DNA of 64,000 nucleotides from a beta proteobacterium CB (GCA_000342265.1 CP004348.1:1302001-1366000); one strand, 5' to 3'; positions 1 through 9,618 are shown, numbered from the stretch's first letter. The notes: a model not told the origin generated them from the letters alone. Translations and numbers: made by a program.

Positions 1-1111
1 GCGCGGTAAATTTTCTGCTGAAACTCAACCTAAGATTGAAAACCTATTAGATCTAGTTGCCTTAGGCACTGTTGCGGATGTTGCCCAACTCGATCGCAAT
101 AATCGCATCTTAGTTTCCAATGGCTTAAAGCGCATTCGCTCGGGAGTCTCACAAGCCGGTATTCAGGCGCTATTTCAGGCTGCGGTACGGGATCCCCGCA
201 AAGCCAATACATTTGACTTGGGTTTTGCTATCGGCCCCCGCCTGAATGCGGCGGGCCGTTTGGCTGATATGACTTTGGGTATTCGCTTATTGCTAAGCGA
301 TAAACCTGATGAGGCTATAGAGCTGGCGTATGAACTTGACCGCATCAATCGCGAGAGACGCGTGATTGAAGGTGGAATGCAAGAAGCCGCCCTCGCCCAC
401 CTTGCTGAAGATCAATTGGCAGGCACCATGGCTGGTCGCTCAAGCATTTGCCTTTGGAATTCAGAATGGCATCAAGGGGTAGTTGGTATCGTAGCCTCTC
501 GCTTGAAAGAACGCTTTAATCGCCCTGCGATTGTCTTTGCTCCTGCAGATGGGGCTAGCGGAGAAGAATTGCGTGGCTCTGGCAGATCATTGACAGGCTT
601 TCATCTTCGCGATGCATTAGATATTGTCTCTAAGCGTGAGCCAGGCCTGATTCTCAAATTTGGCGGTCATGCCATGGCTGCAGGCCTGAGCATTAGAAAA
701 GTGGATTTTGAAAAGTTTGATGCCCTGTTTCAACAAGTTGCCAATCAATTACTAAACGATGAGTTACTAGAGCGTCACCACATTCATGATGGCGCCCTTG
801 ATCTTTCTGAATTCACACCCGAAACTGGCGATCTCCTTGCCCAAGAAATCTGGGGCCAAGGCTTTCCTCAACCCATCTTTTATGGAGAATTTGAGATTGG
901 CCAGCAAAGCCTCATGAAAGAAAAACACCTGCGCTTGCAGCTTCGTCCGCTTGGGGATGGTCAATTGGCTAGCAAACCATTCACAGGAGTTTGGTTTAAT
1001 CGGACCCAGCCCTTACCGGCCAAGGCCAAGCTGGCCTATCGCCTGGTGACAGACCGCTTCCAGGGGCAGGCACGCGTGCAGCTCATGATTGAAGCCCACG
1101 ACGAGAGCTGA
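1..1111 (+). CDS. recJ: Single-stranded-DNA-specific exonuclease RecJ (C-terminal part, 5' end outside window)
   Basis: The reading frame is open from base 2, so the gene enters from the left and its N-terminal DHH part is missing. The visible start contains the family motif [17 protein letters not shown], followed by the [10 protein letters not shown] segment and, further on, [12 protein letters not shown], which is the DHHA1 glycine/histidine motif. The last 100 residues form the RecJ OB-like C-terminal domain. RecJ is a 5'-3' exonuclease on single-stranded DNA used in recombinational repair and mismatch repair. It is followed by prfB after 28 bases, an arrangement common in proteobacteria. 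Identity is clear; only the missing 5' end limits it. Confidence 0.95.
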   Translation, partial: RGKFSAETQPKIENLLDLVALGTVADVAQLDRNNRILVSNGLKRIRSGVSQAGIQALFQAAVRDPRKANTFDLGFAIGPRLNAAGRLADMTLGIRLLLSDKPDEAIELAYELDRINRERRVIEGGMQEAALAHLAEDQLAGTMAGRSSICLWNSEWHQGVVGIVASRLKERFNRPAIVFAPADGASGEELRGSGRSLTGFHLRDALDIVSKREPGLILKFGGHAMAAGLSIRKVDFEKFDALFQQVANQLLNDELLERHHIHDGALDLSEFTPETGDLLAQEIWGQGFPQPIFYGEFEIGQQSLMKEKHLRLQLRPLGDGQLASKPFTGVWFNRTQPLPAKAKLAYRLVTDRFQGQARVQLMIEAHDES

Positions 1112-1139
1112 GCCGCAATAACCCCCTTATAATTAGGGG

Positions 1140-2244
1140 ATGGAAGCCGAACAACTTAATATTATTTCAAATACCTTGTCCGATCTGCTCACTCGTGAGC
1201 AAGCACTTCGGGGGTATCTTTGACTTCGAAGTAAAGTCACGACGCCTTACTGAAGTTAACTCAATTCTTGAGGATCCCACTATCTGGGACGATCAAAAGA
1301 AAGCACAAGCACTCGGCAAAGAAAAGAAATTGCTTGATGGCGTTGTTGCCACCCTCACCGATTTAAATAGCAACATCACTGGTGCACTCGAATTATTCGA
1401 CATGGCTAAAGAAGAAAGTGATTTTGAAACGATTGCTGCCATCGAACAAGACGTTGAAAGCTATAGCAAGATCATTCATGATCTTGAGTTCCGTCGCATG
1501 TTCCATAACGAGATGGATTCCTGTAATTGCTTTATCGATATTCAAGCGGGTGCTGGCGGAACAGAAGCTTGCGACTGGGCCAGCATGCTCTTTCGTCAAT
1601 ACCTCAAGTATTGTGAGCGCAAAGGCTACAAAACAGAAATCTTAGAAGAGTCTGATGGTGATGTTGCTGGCATCAAAAGCGCAACAATCAAGGTCGATGG
1701 TGAGTATGCTTATGGTCACCTTCGCTCAGAGACTGGCGTGCACCGCTTAGTACGTAAGTCACCATTTGATTCATCAAACGGTCGTCATACTTCTTTTGCC
1801 AGTATTTATGTGTATCCAGAAATTGATGACTCGATTGAGATTGATGTCAATCCAGCAGATATTCGTACTGATACCTATCGCGCCTCTGGTGCGGGTGGTC
1901 AGCACATCAACAAGACCGACTCTGCCGTTCGTTTAACCCACCTTCCGACCGGCATCGTAGTGCAATGTCAGAACGACCGAAGCCAGCACCGCAATAGAGC
2001 TGAAGCGATGACGATGTTGAAGTCACGCCTATATGAGCACGAGATGCAAAAGCGTCGCGCTGAGCAGGACAAGCTTGAGGCCAGCAAAACCGATGTGGGC
2101 TGGGGTCATCAAATCCGCTCCTATGTACTGGATCAAAGTCGCATTAAAGACTTGCGTACCAACGTTGAGATCTCCAATACACAAAAAGTATTAGATGGTG
2201 ATCTTGATGCCTTTATTGAAGCCAGCCTGAAGCAAGGCGTCTGA
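1140..2244 (+). CDS. prfB: Peptide chain release factor 2, made by programmed +1 frameshift
   Basis: RF2 releases peptides at UGA and UAA codons. Translation starts at the ATG at 1140, reads 27 codons ([20 protein letters not shown] at the start) and meets an in-frame TGA at 1221-1223. A +1 shift there continues into the long frame ending at 2244, giving about 367 residues, the usual RF2 length. The tripeptide SPF (in [10 protein letters not shown]), which reads the stop codon in RF2, and the [11 protein letters not shown] loop with the catalytic GGQ are both present. A gene caller that ignores slippage would start at an internal codon near 1195 and lose the N-terminus. It is followed by lysS after 34 bases, a classical prfB-lysS pair. 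Confidence 0.97.
1209..1224 (+). promoter_or_regulatory. prfB +1 programmed frameshift site
   Basis: The sequence CGGGGGTATCTTTGAC carries a Shine-Dalgarno-like GGGGG tract, a three-base spacer, the slippery CTT codon and the TGA stop followed by C, as in the Escherichia coli prfB site. The internal Shine-Dalgarno tract pushes the stalled ribosome forward by one base when RF2 is scarce, so RF2 controls its own synthesis. Position 1221-1223 is the bypassed TGA; GAC at 1222 is the first codon in the new frame. Confidence 0.96.
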
Positions 2245-2278
2245 TTTATTACCTCTATTCCAGTTATCAATATTCCAT

Positions 2279-3835
2279 ATGAACGATCAAGCGAACTCCA
2301 ACACGAACCCAGCTTCAGCTACTGAAGCTGTTGATGAAAATCACATCATTGCTGAGCGCCGTGAGAAATTAGCCAAATTACGCGAAGGCGGAGTGGCATT
2401 TCCAAACGACTTCGTGCCGACGCACTTAGCTGCAGATCTTCATACTCACTACGACAGCCTCACAAAAGAAGAGTTGGCTGCCAAAAAGGTGCATGTCAAA
2501 GTTGCCGGTCGCATGGTACTCAAGCGCGTAATGGGTAAAGCAAGCTTTGCCACCATTCAAGATCGCAGCGGTCAGATTCAGTTCTACATCAATGATGAAA
2601 TCAGTGGCGCCGATATCCATGGCGCATTTAAACACTGGGATATGGGCGACTTTATCTCTGCTGAAGGCAATTTATTCAAGACCAATAAAGGCGAGCTCTC
2701 AGTTGAATGTAGCAATCTACGTCTCCTAAGCAAATCTCTGCGCCCACTGCCAGATAAATTCCACGGCCTCTCTGATTTAGAGACCAAATATCGCCAGCGC
2801 TATGTTGACTTAATTGTGAACCCAGAGAGTCGTAATACTTTTAGAGCGCGTAGCAATACGATTGCTTCCTTGCGTCGTCATATGCTTGATGCAGACTTCA
2901 TGGAAGTCGAAACACCAATGCTCCACCCGATTCCTGGTGGTGCTACAGCAAAGCCATTTATTACGCACCACAATGCATTAGATATGCAGATGTTCATGCG
3001 TATTGCACCTGAGCTATATTTAAAGCGTTTAGTGGTTGGTGGCTTTGAACGCGTCTTTGAAATTAACCGCAACTTCCGTAATGAAGGTGTGAGCCCACGT
3101 CACAATCCAGAATTCACGATGATGGAATTCTATGCAGCCTACACGGATTACCGTTGGTTGATGGATTTCACGGAGAGTTTAATTCGTGCTGCCGCGATGG
3201 ATGCGCAAGGCACTGCCGTTCTGACCCACCAAGGTCGTGAACTCGATTTGAGCAAGCCATTCCAGCGCTTAACCATTACAGAAGCCATCCTTAAGTATTG
3301 CGGCCAATCCAACAAGAGCTATGAACCTGCGCAATTAGAAGATGCCGCATTTATTCGCACTGAATTGAAAAAAGGTGGTGAGAATCCAGACTCCCCTACT
3401 CTCAAGAACGCTGGTCTTGGCGCCCTTCAGCTAGCCTTATTTGAATTGGTTGCTGAGTCACACCTCTGGGAGCCAACCTACATCATCGACTACCCAATCG
3501 AGGTAAGCCCCCTTGCCCGAGAATCCGATACGCGCCCCGGCATTACTGAGCGCTTTGAGTTATTCATTACCGGTCGTGAAATTGCCAACGGCTTCTCCGA
3601 GTTAAATGACGCCGAAGATCAAGCCAACCGTTTCCGTAAGCAAGTGGAGCAAAAGGAAGCTGGCGATGAAGAAGCGATGTACTTTGACCATGACTTCATT
3701 CGCGCACTGGAATACGGCATGCCTCCAACAGGTGGCTGCGGCATCGGTATCGATCGCCTAGTCATGTTATTGACTGATGCACCCAATATTCGTGACGTGA
3801 TTTTGTTCCCGCATCTGCGTCGCGAAGAAGAGTAA
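2279..3835 (+). CDS. lysS: Lysyl-tRNA synthetase, class II
   Basis: The enzyme charges tRNA-Lys in the cytoplasm. The 518-residue protein has the N-terminal OB-fold anticodon domain (about residues 60-170) and the class II catalytic core: motif 2 in [16 protein letters not shown] with the following EFY, and motif 3 in [13 protein letters not shown] near the C-terminus. The first 25 residues are a low-complexity extension common in betaproteobacterial LysS. It sits directly after prfB and is closed by a strong terminator at 3864-3898. Confidence 0.97.
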   Translation: MNDQANSNTNPASATEAVDENHIIAERREKLAKLREGGVAFPNDFVPTHLAADLHTHYDSLTKEELAAKKVHVKVAGRMVLKRVMGKASFATIQDRSGQIQFYINDEISGADIHGAFKHWDMGDFISAEGNLFKTNKGELSVECSNLRLLSKSLRPLPDKFHGLSDLETKYRQRYVDLIVNPESRNTFRARSNTIASLRRHMLDADFMEVETPMLHPIPGGATAKPFITHHNALDMQMFMRIAPELYLKRLVVGGFERVFEINRNFRNEGVSPRHNPEFTMMEFYAAYTDYRWLMDFTESLIRAAAMDAQGTAVLTHQGRELDLSKPFQRLTITEAILKYCGQSNKSYEPAQLEDAAFIRTELKKGGENPDSPTLKNAGLGALQLALFELVAESHLWEPTYIIDYPIEVSPLARESDTRPGITERFELFITGREIANGFSELNDAEDQANRFRKQVEQKEAGDEEAMYFDHDFIRALEYGMPPTGGCGIGIDRLVMLLTDAPNIRDVILFPHLRREEE

Positions 3836-3863
3836 TTAGTTCGATCGCTGATTTCAGGAAAAC

Positions 3864-3898
3864 AAAAAGCCGCAGAAATTCAATTCTGCGGCTTTTTT
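3864..3898. terminator. Bidirectional rho-independent terminator between lysS and the OsmC gene
   Basis: A near-perfect stem with arms AAAAAGCCGCAGAA and TTCTGCGGCTTTTT and a six-base loop, flanked by an A tract on the left and a T tract on the right. It can stop lysS transcription on the plus strand and the OsmC-family gene on the minus strand, whose stop codon is 16 bases away. Confidence 0.92.
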
Positions 3899-3913
3899 GT
3901 ACACCCAAGCTAA

Positions 3914-4366
3914 TTAAGCAATTGGGTATAACTTAGTGTTATCGCTATCGATTACGGTCACATGGACTGGAATACCCAGGCTAACGCTAGAGGACACGGT
4001 GCAGAAATCCTGAAACTGGGCCAATACCCGCTCAAGGTTTTCTAGTGTATTTCCTGGCACGCCAATTTGAATTTCCACTGCAATAGACAGAATGCGTAGA
4101 CGGTTTTCTGCGTTCCTACCAATCTCGCAACTCGCCTTAGTTTGGATTGGCTCTGGATTTTGCTTAAACTTTCTTAAGGCGAACAGCAAAGAGTCGGACA
4201 AGCAATTCGCCACACCCGCTAGCAAGAACTGGGATGGGGTGGCGCCCTGAGATCTACCTAATGGTGGCGGCTCATCCCCATATATCGGATCGCGCTCTTC
4301 GTTGTAATAAATAGCAAATTGATAATCAGATTGCTGGACTAGTCTTACAGAGGGTTCGCCACTCAT
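3914..4366 (-). CDS. OsmC/Ohr-family peroxide-detoxifying protein
   Basis: The 150-residue protein has the OsmC fold signature with two conserved cysteines, one in ANCLSDSLLFALRKF and the other in DFCTVSSSVSLGIPV. In OsmC and Ohr this pair reduces organic hydroperoxides. It belongs to the general OsmC-like group, so the exact substrate cannot be assigned. It is the last of three minus-strand genes (5193 to 3914) with spacings of 28 and 40 bases, possibly one transcript ending at the shared terminator. Confidence 0.85.
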   Translation of the reverse strand: MSGEPSVRLVQQSDYQFAIYYNEERDPIYGDEPPPLGRSQGATPSQFLLAGVANCLSDSLLFALRKFKQNPEPIQTKASCEIGRNAENRLRILSIAVEIQIGVPGNTLENLERVLAQFQDFCTVSSSVSLGIPVHVTVIDSDNTKLYPIA

Positions 4367-4394
4367 AGAAGCTCCAATAACTTAAAGCACCATC

Positions 4395-4880
4395 TTAATA
4401 GATAGCGGGAATTAACTTTTTAACACTGGCCTGATAGTCCCGATAGCTCGGAAAACGCTCTACCAGCCAGACCTCTTCCCGCCTAGCTTTGACGTCAAAT
4501 AAGAAAAATAGAGCAATGGAGTACGCCAATACATAGACGCCTGGAAATATGAGTAGCCAAGCAAGCGCTGCCAAGAGCACTCCAAAATAGATAGGGTGGC
4601 GCACAAAACGATATAGCCCAGTCTGAATCAATACAGCATCATCTTTTGGGCAGGGTAAGGGAGTTAGATTTTTTCCCAAATTGATCACGGCTATTGCCAT
4701 GATCAAGCAGGCTAAAAAGCCAATAGCAATGCCACAGGATTGAAGGATGGTGGCGAGCGGCTCAGAAATCACCAAGGGAAGTCCTTGGGGTCCGAATAGG
4801 ATGAGGCCAATCAGAATTGCCTGAATCACTACATACCACGCACCCCTCTCAAAGATAGATTTAGTGGATGATGAATTCAT
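4395..4880 (-). CDS. Isoprenylcysteine carboxyl methyltransferase-like (ICMT/PEMT family) membrane protein
   Basis: The 161-residue protein has about four hydrophobic helices and a C-terminal segment with RFVRHPIYFGVLL and later KARREEVWLVERFPSYRDY, the conserved RHP and EE features of ICMT-like phospholipid or protein methyltransferases. These bacterial members are integral membrane proteins that use S-adenosylmethionine, but most have no proven substrate. Family membership is well supported; a specific function is not. Confidence 0.75.
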   Translation of the reverse strand: MNSSSTKSIFERGAWYVVIQAILIGLILFGPQGLPLVISEPLATILQSCGIAIGFLACLIMAIAVINLGKNLTPLPCPKDDAVLIQTGLYRFVRHPIYFGVLLAALAWLLIFPGVYVLAYSIALFFLFDVKARREEVWLVERFPSYRDYQASVKKLIPAIY

Positions 4881-4920
4881 GGCGTGGCCTTATCAAGATA
4901 AGACCACAGTCTATCTTGAT

Positions 4921-5193
4921 TTAGTAAGTTAAAGCCTTGTTAAAGTGCTCATCAATACTAGTCTCATCCTGGGTCAGAACATGCTGCGCAATCAGGAAGA
5001 CACCCGAAATAAAGCTGAGGGCAACTAATACCCCAAATGCATGGTATTGATTTAGGCCGCCCTGATTCAGCACCTCAAGATAAGAAGCGCTTTCTAGCGC
5101 AAGGTGAGTCGACAGACTCAATAAAGCCAAACCCAAAAAGATTTGGATGATCGTCAAAAATAAGGGCTTTTGGACTGTAGGCTTAGTGGACAT
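4921..5193 (-). CDS. Small two-helix membrane protein of unknown function
   Basis: This 90-residue protein has two predicted transmembrane helices (about residues 11-33 and 52-70) and an acidic C-terminal tail. I do not recognise a family. It lies first in the minus-strand group with the ICMT-like and OsmC-like genes. Reality as a gene is supported by its length without overlap, the operon-like spacing and the membrane-protein composition. Confidence 0.6.
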   Translation of the reverse strand: MSTKPTVQKPLFLTIIQIFLGLALLSLSTHLALESASYLEVLNQGGLNQYHAFGVLVALSFISGVFLIAQHVLTQDETSIDEHFNKALTY

Positions 5194-5313
5194 GTGATTC
5201 TTTCGTTTTGGTATGAATGAATCATAGGTAACTAGCCGGGATAAGTAAAAGAATCGCTTTTTATAAGCTAAATACTTTTTTATCTATAGAACTACCCTAA
5301 GAATGGGGATAAT

Positions 5314-5329
5314 TGAGGTTTAAACCTCA
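5314..5329. promoter_or_regulatory. 16-bp perfect palindrome just upstream of fpr
   Basis: The sequence TGAGGTTTAAACCTCA is a perfect palindrome ending 13 bases before the fpr start codon. Its place fits an operator or a small hairpin in the 5' leader. It does not match the SoxR site, which has the opposite arm order (CCTC first, GAGG last). Confidence 0.45.
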
Positions 5330-5342
5330 TTATTAAGCGTTT

Positions 5343-6119
5343 ATGGCAGCCTACAACACCGAAACTGTTCTCACCGTTCATCATTGGAACGACACCCTTT
5401 TTAGCTTTACCACCACCAGAAACAAGGGTCTGCGCTTCCGTAGTGGTCATTTCTTGATGATCGGCTTAGAGGTCGAGGGCAAGCCATTGGTTCGCGCCTA
5501 TAGTGTGGCGAGCCCCAACTATGAAGAGCATTTGGAGTTTTTGAGTATTAAAGTTCAGGATGGCCCCCTCACTTCCCGTCTGCAAAAGATTCAGGTTGGC
5601 GACCCTATTTTAGTAAGCGAGAAATCCGTTGGCACGCTGGTCATTGATGACTTAAATCCAGGAAAACATCTTTACCTTTTTAGTACCGGTACAGGATTGG
5701 CGCCATTTATGAGCATCATTCGTGACCCCGATACCTATGAAAAGTTTGAAAAGGTAGTGCTCATACACGGTGTACGTTTAGTCAGCGAACTTGCTTATGG
5801 CGACTACATCAAGGATGAATTAAGCCAGGATGAATATATTGGCGAAATCATTCGTGAGAAATTAATCTACTACCCAACTGTGACACGCGAGGCTTTTAAA
5901 CATACTGGCCGTTTAACCACTGCTATTGAATCTGGCCAACTCTTTAAAGATATTGGCTTACCCCCATTGGATCCAGCAGTTGACCGTGCAATGATCTGCG
6001 GTAGCCCATCCATGCTGAAAGAAACTGCTGAGATGTTAGATGCCAAAGGCTTCAAGGTATCTCCTAGCCTTGGTCAATTAGGTGATTACGTATTTGAACG
6101 TGCATTCGTAGAAAAGTAA
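5343..6119 (+). CDS. fpr: Ferredoxin/flavodoxin-NADP(+) reductase
   Basis: Fpr moves electrons between NADPH and ferredoxin or flavodoxin through FAD. The 258-residue length is typical of the bacterial subclass. Visible features are the FAD-binding RAYSVASPNYEEHLEF segment (RxYS motif), the NADP-binding STGTGLAPFMSIIRD motif, MICGSPSM, and a C-terminal LGQLGDYVFERAFVEK in which the end residues pack on the flavin. It stands alone on the plus strand. Confidence 0.93.
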   Translation: MAAYNTETVLTVHHWNDTLFSFTTTRNKGLRFRSGHFLMIGLEVEGKPLVRAYSVASPNYEEHLEFLSIKVQDGPLTSRLQKIQVGDPILVSEKSVGTLVIDDLNPGKHLYLFSTGTGLAPFMSIIRDPDTYEKFEKVVLIHGVRLVSELAYGDYIKDELSQDEYIGEIIREKLIYYPTVTREAFKHTGRLTTAIESGQLFKDIGLPPLDPAVDRAMICGSPSMLKETAEMLDAKGFKVSPSLGQLGDYVFERAFVEK

Positions 6120-6180
6120 ATTTCTATATACCTAAAAGTAATGTAGTTATCGCTATATATTTCTTGTGGATATATGGTGA

Positions 6181-6218
6181 CCTTGGTAAATTATCCCTAA
6201 CAAGATTTTTTACCAAGG
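6181..6218 (+). repeat. Inverted repeat covering the ribosome binding site of the next small gene
   Basis: Arms CCTTGGTAAA (6181-6190) and TTTACCAAGG (6209-6218) are perfect complements separated by 18 bases. The right arm contains most of the AAGGA ribosome binding site at 6215-6219 for the ATG at 6226, so the folded RNA would hide it. There is no T tract, so it is unlikely to be a terminator for fpr. Confidence 0.6.
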
Positions 6219-6225
6219 AATGCAG

Positions 6226-6390
6226 ATGTCCCCCGTACGCGAACACTACAACCCCATCATTACCCAGCTACTGCGTGAACATGATCAGCTACCGCATGAA
6301 AATATCAGTGAGCGTAAAAGTTTCCAACGCAGAATTCTGTTCCTGATGACCACTATCAAGATGGAAGAGTTTGAGGATTCTTACGCTTAA
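6226..6390 (+). CDS. Conserved-looking small protein of 54 residues, function unknown
   Basis: The frame opens with MSPVREHYNPIITQLLREHD and ends with the acidic EEFEDSYA. An AAGGA ribosome binding site sits six bases before the ATG. The protein is soluble, helical in appearance and charged, without Cys or transmembrane segments. I do not recognise a family. It lies between fpr and the convergent exporter gene, whose stop codon is four bases away. The hairpin over its ribosome binding site suggests translational control. Confidence 0.6.
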   Translation: MSPVREHYNPIITQLLREHDQLPHENISERKSFQRRILFLMTTIKMEEFEDSYA

Positions 6391-6394
6391 AAGA

Positions 6395-7390
6395 TTACAA
6401 AGAGCTGGTAATAAAAATTAAGCCGATTCCAGCAATAAAGATCGTTTCAACAACCAACATCACAACAGGCTGCCAACCCAACTTGGCTAATTCCTGAAAA
6501 TTAGTTTTTAGCCCAGCAGCGCCAATTGCAATCACCAGCATCCAGCGGGATATCCCACCAATCGAATGCGTTATAGAGCTTGGCAAGATCTGCATAGATG
6601 CGACAACTGAGAGCGCAACAAATCCCAATAGGAATGTAGGTATCAGGCGTAAGCTGCCCCAACCTAAGCGCTGAGATGATTTTTCAGCACCAAAGAAAAT
6701 AGAAATAAATAAAACGACGGGTAACAAAAGGGCAACACGGAAAAGCTTAACAACAGTCGCTACATCACCCGCCTCAGGCCCAAACAACATACCGGCGGCA
6801 ACCACCTGCGCCACATCATGAATCGTTGCCCCTAAAAAGATGCCCGCAGGCAAAGCAGTGATATTCAGTAACTGCAGAGCAAAGGGATAAACAACCATAG
6901 CGATAGTAGAGAGTACCGTTACACCGACCACTACGAGTAATGTAAAGCGCTCGTTCTCTTTTGTTTTTGGTAATACAGAGGCGACTGCTAAAGCTGCTGA
7001 GGCTCCGCAAATACCAACAGATCCGCCAGCAATCAAACCAAAGTCTGGGGACAGTTTTAAAAGCTTCGCAAGGAAGAAGCCCAGAGATACGGTAGCCGCA
7101 ACCGCAAACATCACCATTAAACCGGTATTCAAACCGATTGCACCAATATCCGCAAACGTAATGCGAATTCCTAGGAACGCAACCCCTAAACGCAAGACTG
7201 TTTTAGCGCAAAAATCAATTCCAGGCTTAACAGTCTCGTTAAGATATAAAAAATGAAGTGATAAGCCAATTAGTAAGGCATATAACAATTGGGGTCCACC
7301 ATAATTCTCGGAAAGAAAACTGGTCGACATCGCGATGACAAGGCAAACTAACAGCCCCGGAATATTTTTACGAGTAGTAGCGAACATCAA
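6395..7390 (-). CDS. suyZ: YeiH/PSE-family membrane exporter, likely SuyZ-type sulfite/sulfate exporter
   Basis: The 331-residue protein has about ten hydrophobic helices and the YeiH family segments KTVLRLGVAFLGIRIT, GGSVGICGASAALAVASVLP and FLGATIHDVAQVVAAG. This putative sulfate exporter family includes SuyZ, proposed to remove the sulfite or sulfate formed in sulfolactate degradation. Here it follows the GntR regulator by two bases and ends an operon with comC, suyA and suyB, which supports that role. Transport substrate is inferred from context, not shown by sequence. Confidence 0.8.
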   Translation of the reverse strand: MMFATTRKNIPGLLVCLVIAMSTSFLSENYGGPQLLYALLIGLSLHFLYLNETVKPGIDFCAKTVLRLGVAFLGIRITFADIGAIGLNTGLMVMFAVAATVSLGFFLAKLLKLSPDFGLIAGGSVGICGASAALAVASVLPKTKENERFTLLVVVGVTVLSTIAMVVYPFALQLLNITALPAGIFLGATIHDVAQVVAAGMLFGPEAGDVATVVKLFRVALLLPVVLFISIFFGAEKSSQRLGWGSLRLIPTFLLGFVALSVVASMQILPSSITHSIGGISRWMLVIAIGAAGLKTNFQELAKLGWQPVVMLVVETIFIAGIGLIFITSSL

Positions 7391-7392
7391 GA

Positions 7393-8112
7393 CTAAGCCA
7401 CTAGCTCACTAAAATACTCATGTTGGGTAGTATTCAAAGTGGAGACACGCCACTCCAAGGGCTCATCTTGAATACCAAGTGCTACCCTTCGGATGATCAA
7501 CACTGGGGAGTCGGGATTTAATCCAAGCCAGTCTGCATGCTGCTTACCAGCCAGCCCAGCGCGCAAACGTTCACTGCTACGCACAACAGTCTGACCGTAT
7601 TCCATTTGATACATTTGATAAATACTGCCCTTGCGTTCAATAAAATCTGCGCGGGTTAAATTTTTGAACCGTTTTTTATCTAGCGTGATCTGATCGATCA
7701 TCACACACTGACCTTCCAATGAAAGGCGATTGGTAATTCTCCAAACTGGAGAACCCTCTTTAATTTGAAGCTTGCTAGCCTCTTCTTTATTAGCAGCTGC
7801 GCTATTTAGGGAGACTAGCTCAACCTTGGGATAAACCTTCTTTTCAACATCATGCTTAACGACATGAAAAAAATAATATAAAAGTCTTTTGAGGTCATGC
7901 TCAACAACATAGGTGCCCCTGCCTTGGCGTCGGACCACAATACCTTCCGCGACTAACTCGTCCACCGCCTTGCGCAGGGTTCCTATCGATACATCTAACT
8001 CTTTGGATAAATCCTTTTCGGCAGGCAAAGCCTGCCCCATAGGATATCGACCCCTGACCAGATCCTCGGTGATCTTTTGCTTGACTTCTTGATAAGCGGT
8101 CAGGTTTCTCAT
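7393..8112 (-). CDS. suyR: GntR-family (HutC subfamily) transcriptional regulator, likely SuyR
   Basis: Residues 1-70 form a winged helix-turn-helix (LPAEKDLSKELDVSIGTLRKAVDEL, written here in two halves LPAEKDLSKELDV and SIGTLRKAVDEL; then RRQGRGTYV). Residues 90-235 form the UTRA ligand-binding domain typical of the HutC subfamily. It lies nine bases after suyB and two before the exporter, so it should sense sulfolactate or a derived compound and control the operon. The palindrome at 10762-10791 is its most likely operator. Confidence 0.85.
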   Translation of the reverse strand: MRNLTAYQEVKQKITEDLVRGRYPMGQALPAEKDLSKELDVSIGTLRKAVDELVAEGIVVRRQGRGTYVVEHDLKRLLYYFFHVVKHDVEKKVYPKVELVSLNSAAANKEEASKLQIKEGSPVWRITNRLSLEGQCVMIDQITLDKKRFKNLTRADFIERKGSIYQMYQMEYGQTVVRSSERLRAGLAGKQHADWLGLNPDSPVLIIRRVALGIQDEPLEWRVSTLNTTQHEYFSELVA

Positions 8113-8121
8113 GCTGGAGAC

Positions 8122-9294
8122 TTAAGCTGATTCGTATAGACGAGTCAACACGAACTCACGATGGCCGAGAATTTCTGAAGCAGTCAATTCACCATCAGCT
8201 GTACGCTTTAAGCAATCCAACAGTTTGTTACCTGCATCATCCATATTCTCTTCACGACGCAACAAGCCAGACACATCAACGTCAATGTGCTCACCCATAG
8301 TGCGAACTGTCTTTGGATTTGCGCAAATCTTAATTACTGGAAGAATTGCATTGCCAATGACGTTACCCTGTCCTGTTGGGAAGAAGTGAGCTGCAAAACC
8401 AGCAGCTGCACATAAAGTCACCATTTCAGCAGCAGCTGATGATGAATCCATAAAATGCAAGCCAGGAATCTTTGGCTCCTCACCTTTATCAAGCACGCTA
8501 TCCACAATACATTTCTTACCAATTTTTTGGATATTACCGAGAGCCTTCTCTTCGATAGTTGTTAAACCACCTGCAATATTGCCTTTTGTTGGCTGAGAAT
8601 CAGATAAGTCACTTGTCTTATGGCGCTCAATCACATCTTGGTAGCGATCAAACATTTCGCGGAACTTTTTCTTGACCTCAGGAGTGCGGCAACGCGCCTC
8701 AACCAAATGCTCACCACCAGTTAGCTCGGTAGTCTCACCAAATACCAGAGTGGAGCCAATTTCATACAACTTATCAAAAGCATCGCCAACGGTTGGGTTT
8801 GCACCGCAGCCAGAAGTCGTATCAGATTCACCGCATTTAGTAGAAACCCACAGCTCTGACAAAGGAGCAGACACTCGCTTTTGCTTAGATGCGTGCTTCA
8901 TCATGCTGTAGGCGGCTTTACTAGCAGAAGCAATTGTTGCTGTATCGCCATTACCCTCAATCCAGAAACCTTCTACCGGTTTGCCTGATGCCTTGATGCC
9001 ATCAACAACAATCTTTGTCCACTGTGGCTCAATACCAATCACAACAACAGCAGCCACGTTTGGATTGCAACCTGTTCCAATCAAAGTACGGAAATGTAAA
9101 TCTAAGTCAGCTCCGAACTGCAAACGGCCATAGGAGTGAGGAATCGCCATTGTTCCTTTGATGTTGTTTGCCACTGCTTCGCAAGCGGCGTTAGACAAGT
9201 CATCTAAAGGCAAAATCAATACATGATTACGAATGCCCATGCGGCCGTTTTCACGGCGATAACCTAAAAAGGTTGCGTCTTTCAAATTAGTCAT
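8122..9294 (-). CDS. suyB: (2R)-3-sulfolactate sulfo-lyase, large (beta) subunit
   Basis: SuyAB splits (R)-3-sulfolactate into pyruvate and sulfite. The 390-residue protein belongs to the UxaA/altronate dehydratase C-terminal family. Features seen are [19 protein letters not shown] at the N-terminus, [17 protein letters not shown], the cysteine-bearing [31 protein letters not shown] and [17 protein letters not shown]. Altronate dehydratase relatives are metal enzymes and the conserved cysteines probably bind iron. The adjacent separate small subunit, 42 bases upstream, and the ComC gene favour SuyB over altronate or galactarate dehydratase. Confidence 0.88.
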   Translation of the reverse strand: MTNLKDATFLGYRRENGRMGIRNHVLILPLDDLSNAACEAVANNIKGTMAIPHSYGRLQFGADLDLHFRTLIGTGCNPNVAAVVVIGIEPQWTKIVVDGIKASGKPVEGFWIEGNGDTATIASASKAAYSMMKHASKQKRVSAPLSELWVSTKCGESDTTSGCGANPTVGDAFDKLYEIGSTLVFGETTELTGGEHLVEARCRTPEVKKKFREMFDRYQDVIERHKTSDLSDSQPTKGNIAGGLTTIEEKALGNIQKIGKKCIVDSVLDKGEEPKIPGLHFMDSSSAAAEMVTLCAAAGFAAHFFPTGQGNVIGNAILPVIKICANPKTVRTMGEHIDVDVSGLLRREENMDDAGNKLLDCLKRTADGELTASEILGHREFVLTRLYESA

Positions 9295-9336
9295 TTTTTA
9301 TATCTCTTTCAATGAATAGGTAAATAAGGTGCCGGA

Positions 9337-9618
9337 TTACCAGCGCTTAGTTTTTACGTTTTGGACGTGAAGGTGCTCGCCTTTTTTGATTGGAGCTACC
9401 ACCTTGCCAATATCAACGCCGTATTTCATTACCGTGTCACCTGGCTTGAAATCGTTCAATGAAATTTTGTGACCAATAGGAATATCACTCTCAGACTTGA
9501 TGTTTAAAGTGAGATCGCCATCCATAACCCAACCAATTAAATCAGTTCCGGCTTTTACACCCTCAACTACTACTACACCTACGCCATCTGCTGGCTCATG
9601 CACGACAAAGTGGATCAT
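9337..9618 (-). CDS. suyA: (2R)-3-sulfolactate sulfo-lyase, small (alpha) subunit
   Basis: The 93-residue protein is a stand-alone SAF domain (MIHFVVHEPADGVGVVVVEG at the start, IPIGHKISLNDFKPGDTVMK in the middle, ending HVQNVKTKRW). In altronate dehydratases this domain is fused to or paired with the large subunit; the separate 90-residue form beside a 390-residue partner is the SuyA/SuyB arrangement. A good ribosome binding site (GAGGAG region) precedes the ATG. It lies between comC and suyB with short gaps of 33 and 42 bases. Confidence 0.88.
   Translation of the reverse strand: MIHFVVHEPADGVGVVVVEGVKAGTDLIGWVMDGDLTLNIKSESDIPIGHKISLNDFKPGDTVMKYGVDIGKVVAPIKKGEHLHVQNVKTKRW

Noticed and set aside
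5314..5329. SoxR box before fpr
   Set aside because: Arm order is reversed relative to the SoxR consensus and the site is not placed between -35 and -10 elements I can recognise.
8122..9618. Altronate or galactarate dehydratase for the UxaA-like pair
   Set aside because: No uronate or aldarate genes are near; the split sizes, the ComC-like dehydrogenase and the exporter fit SuyA/SuyB.
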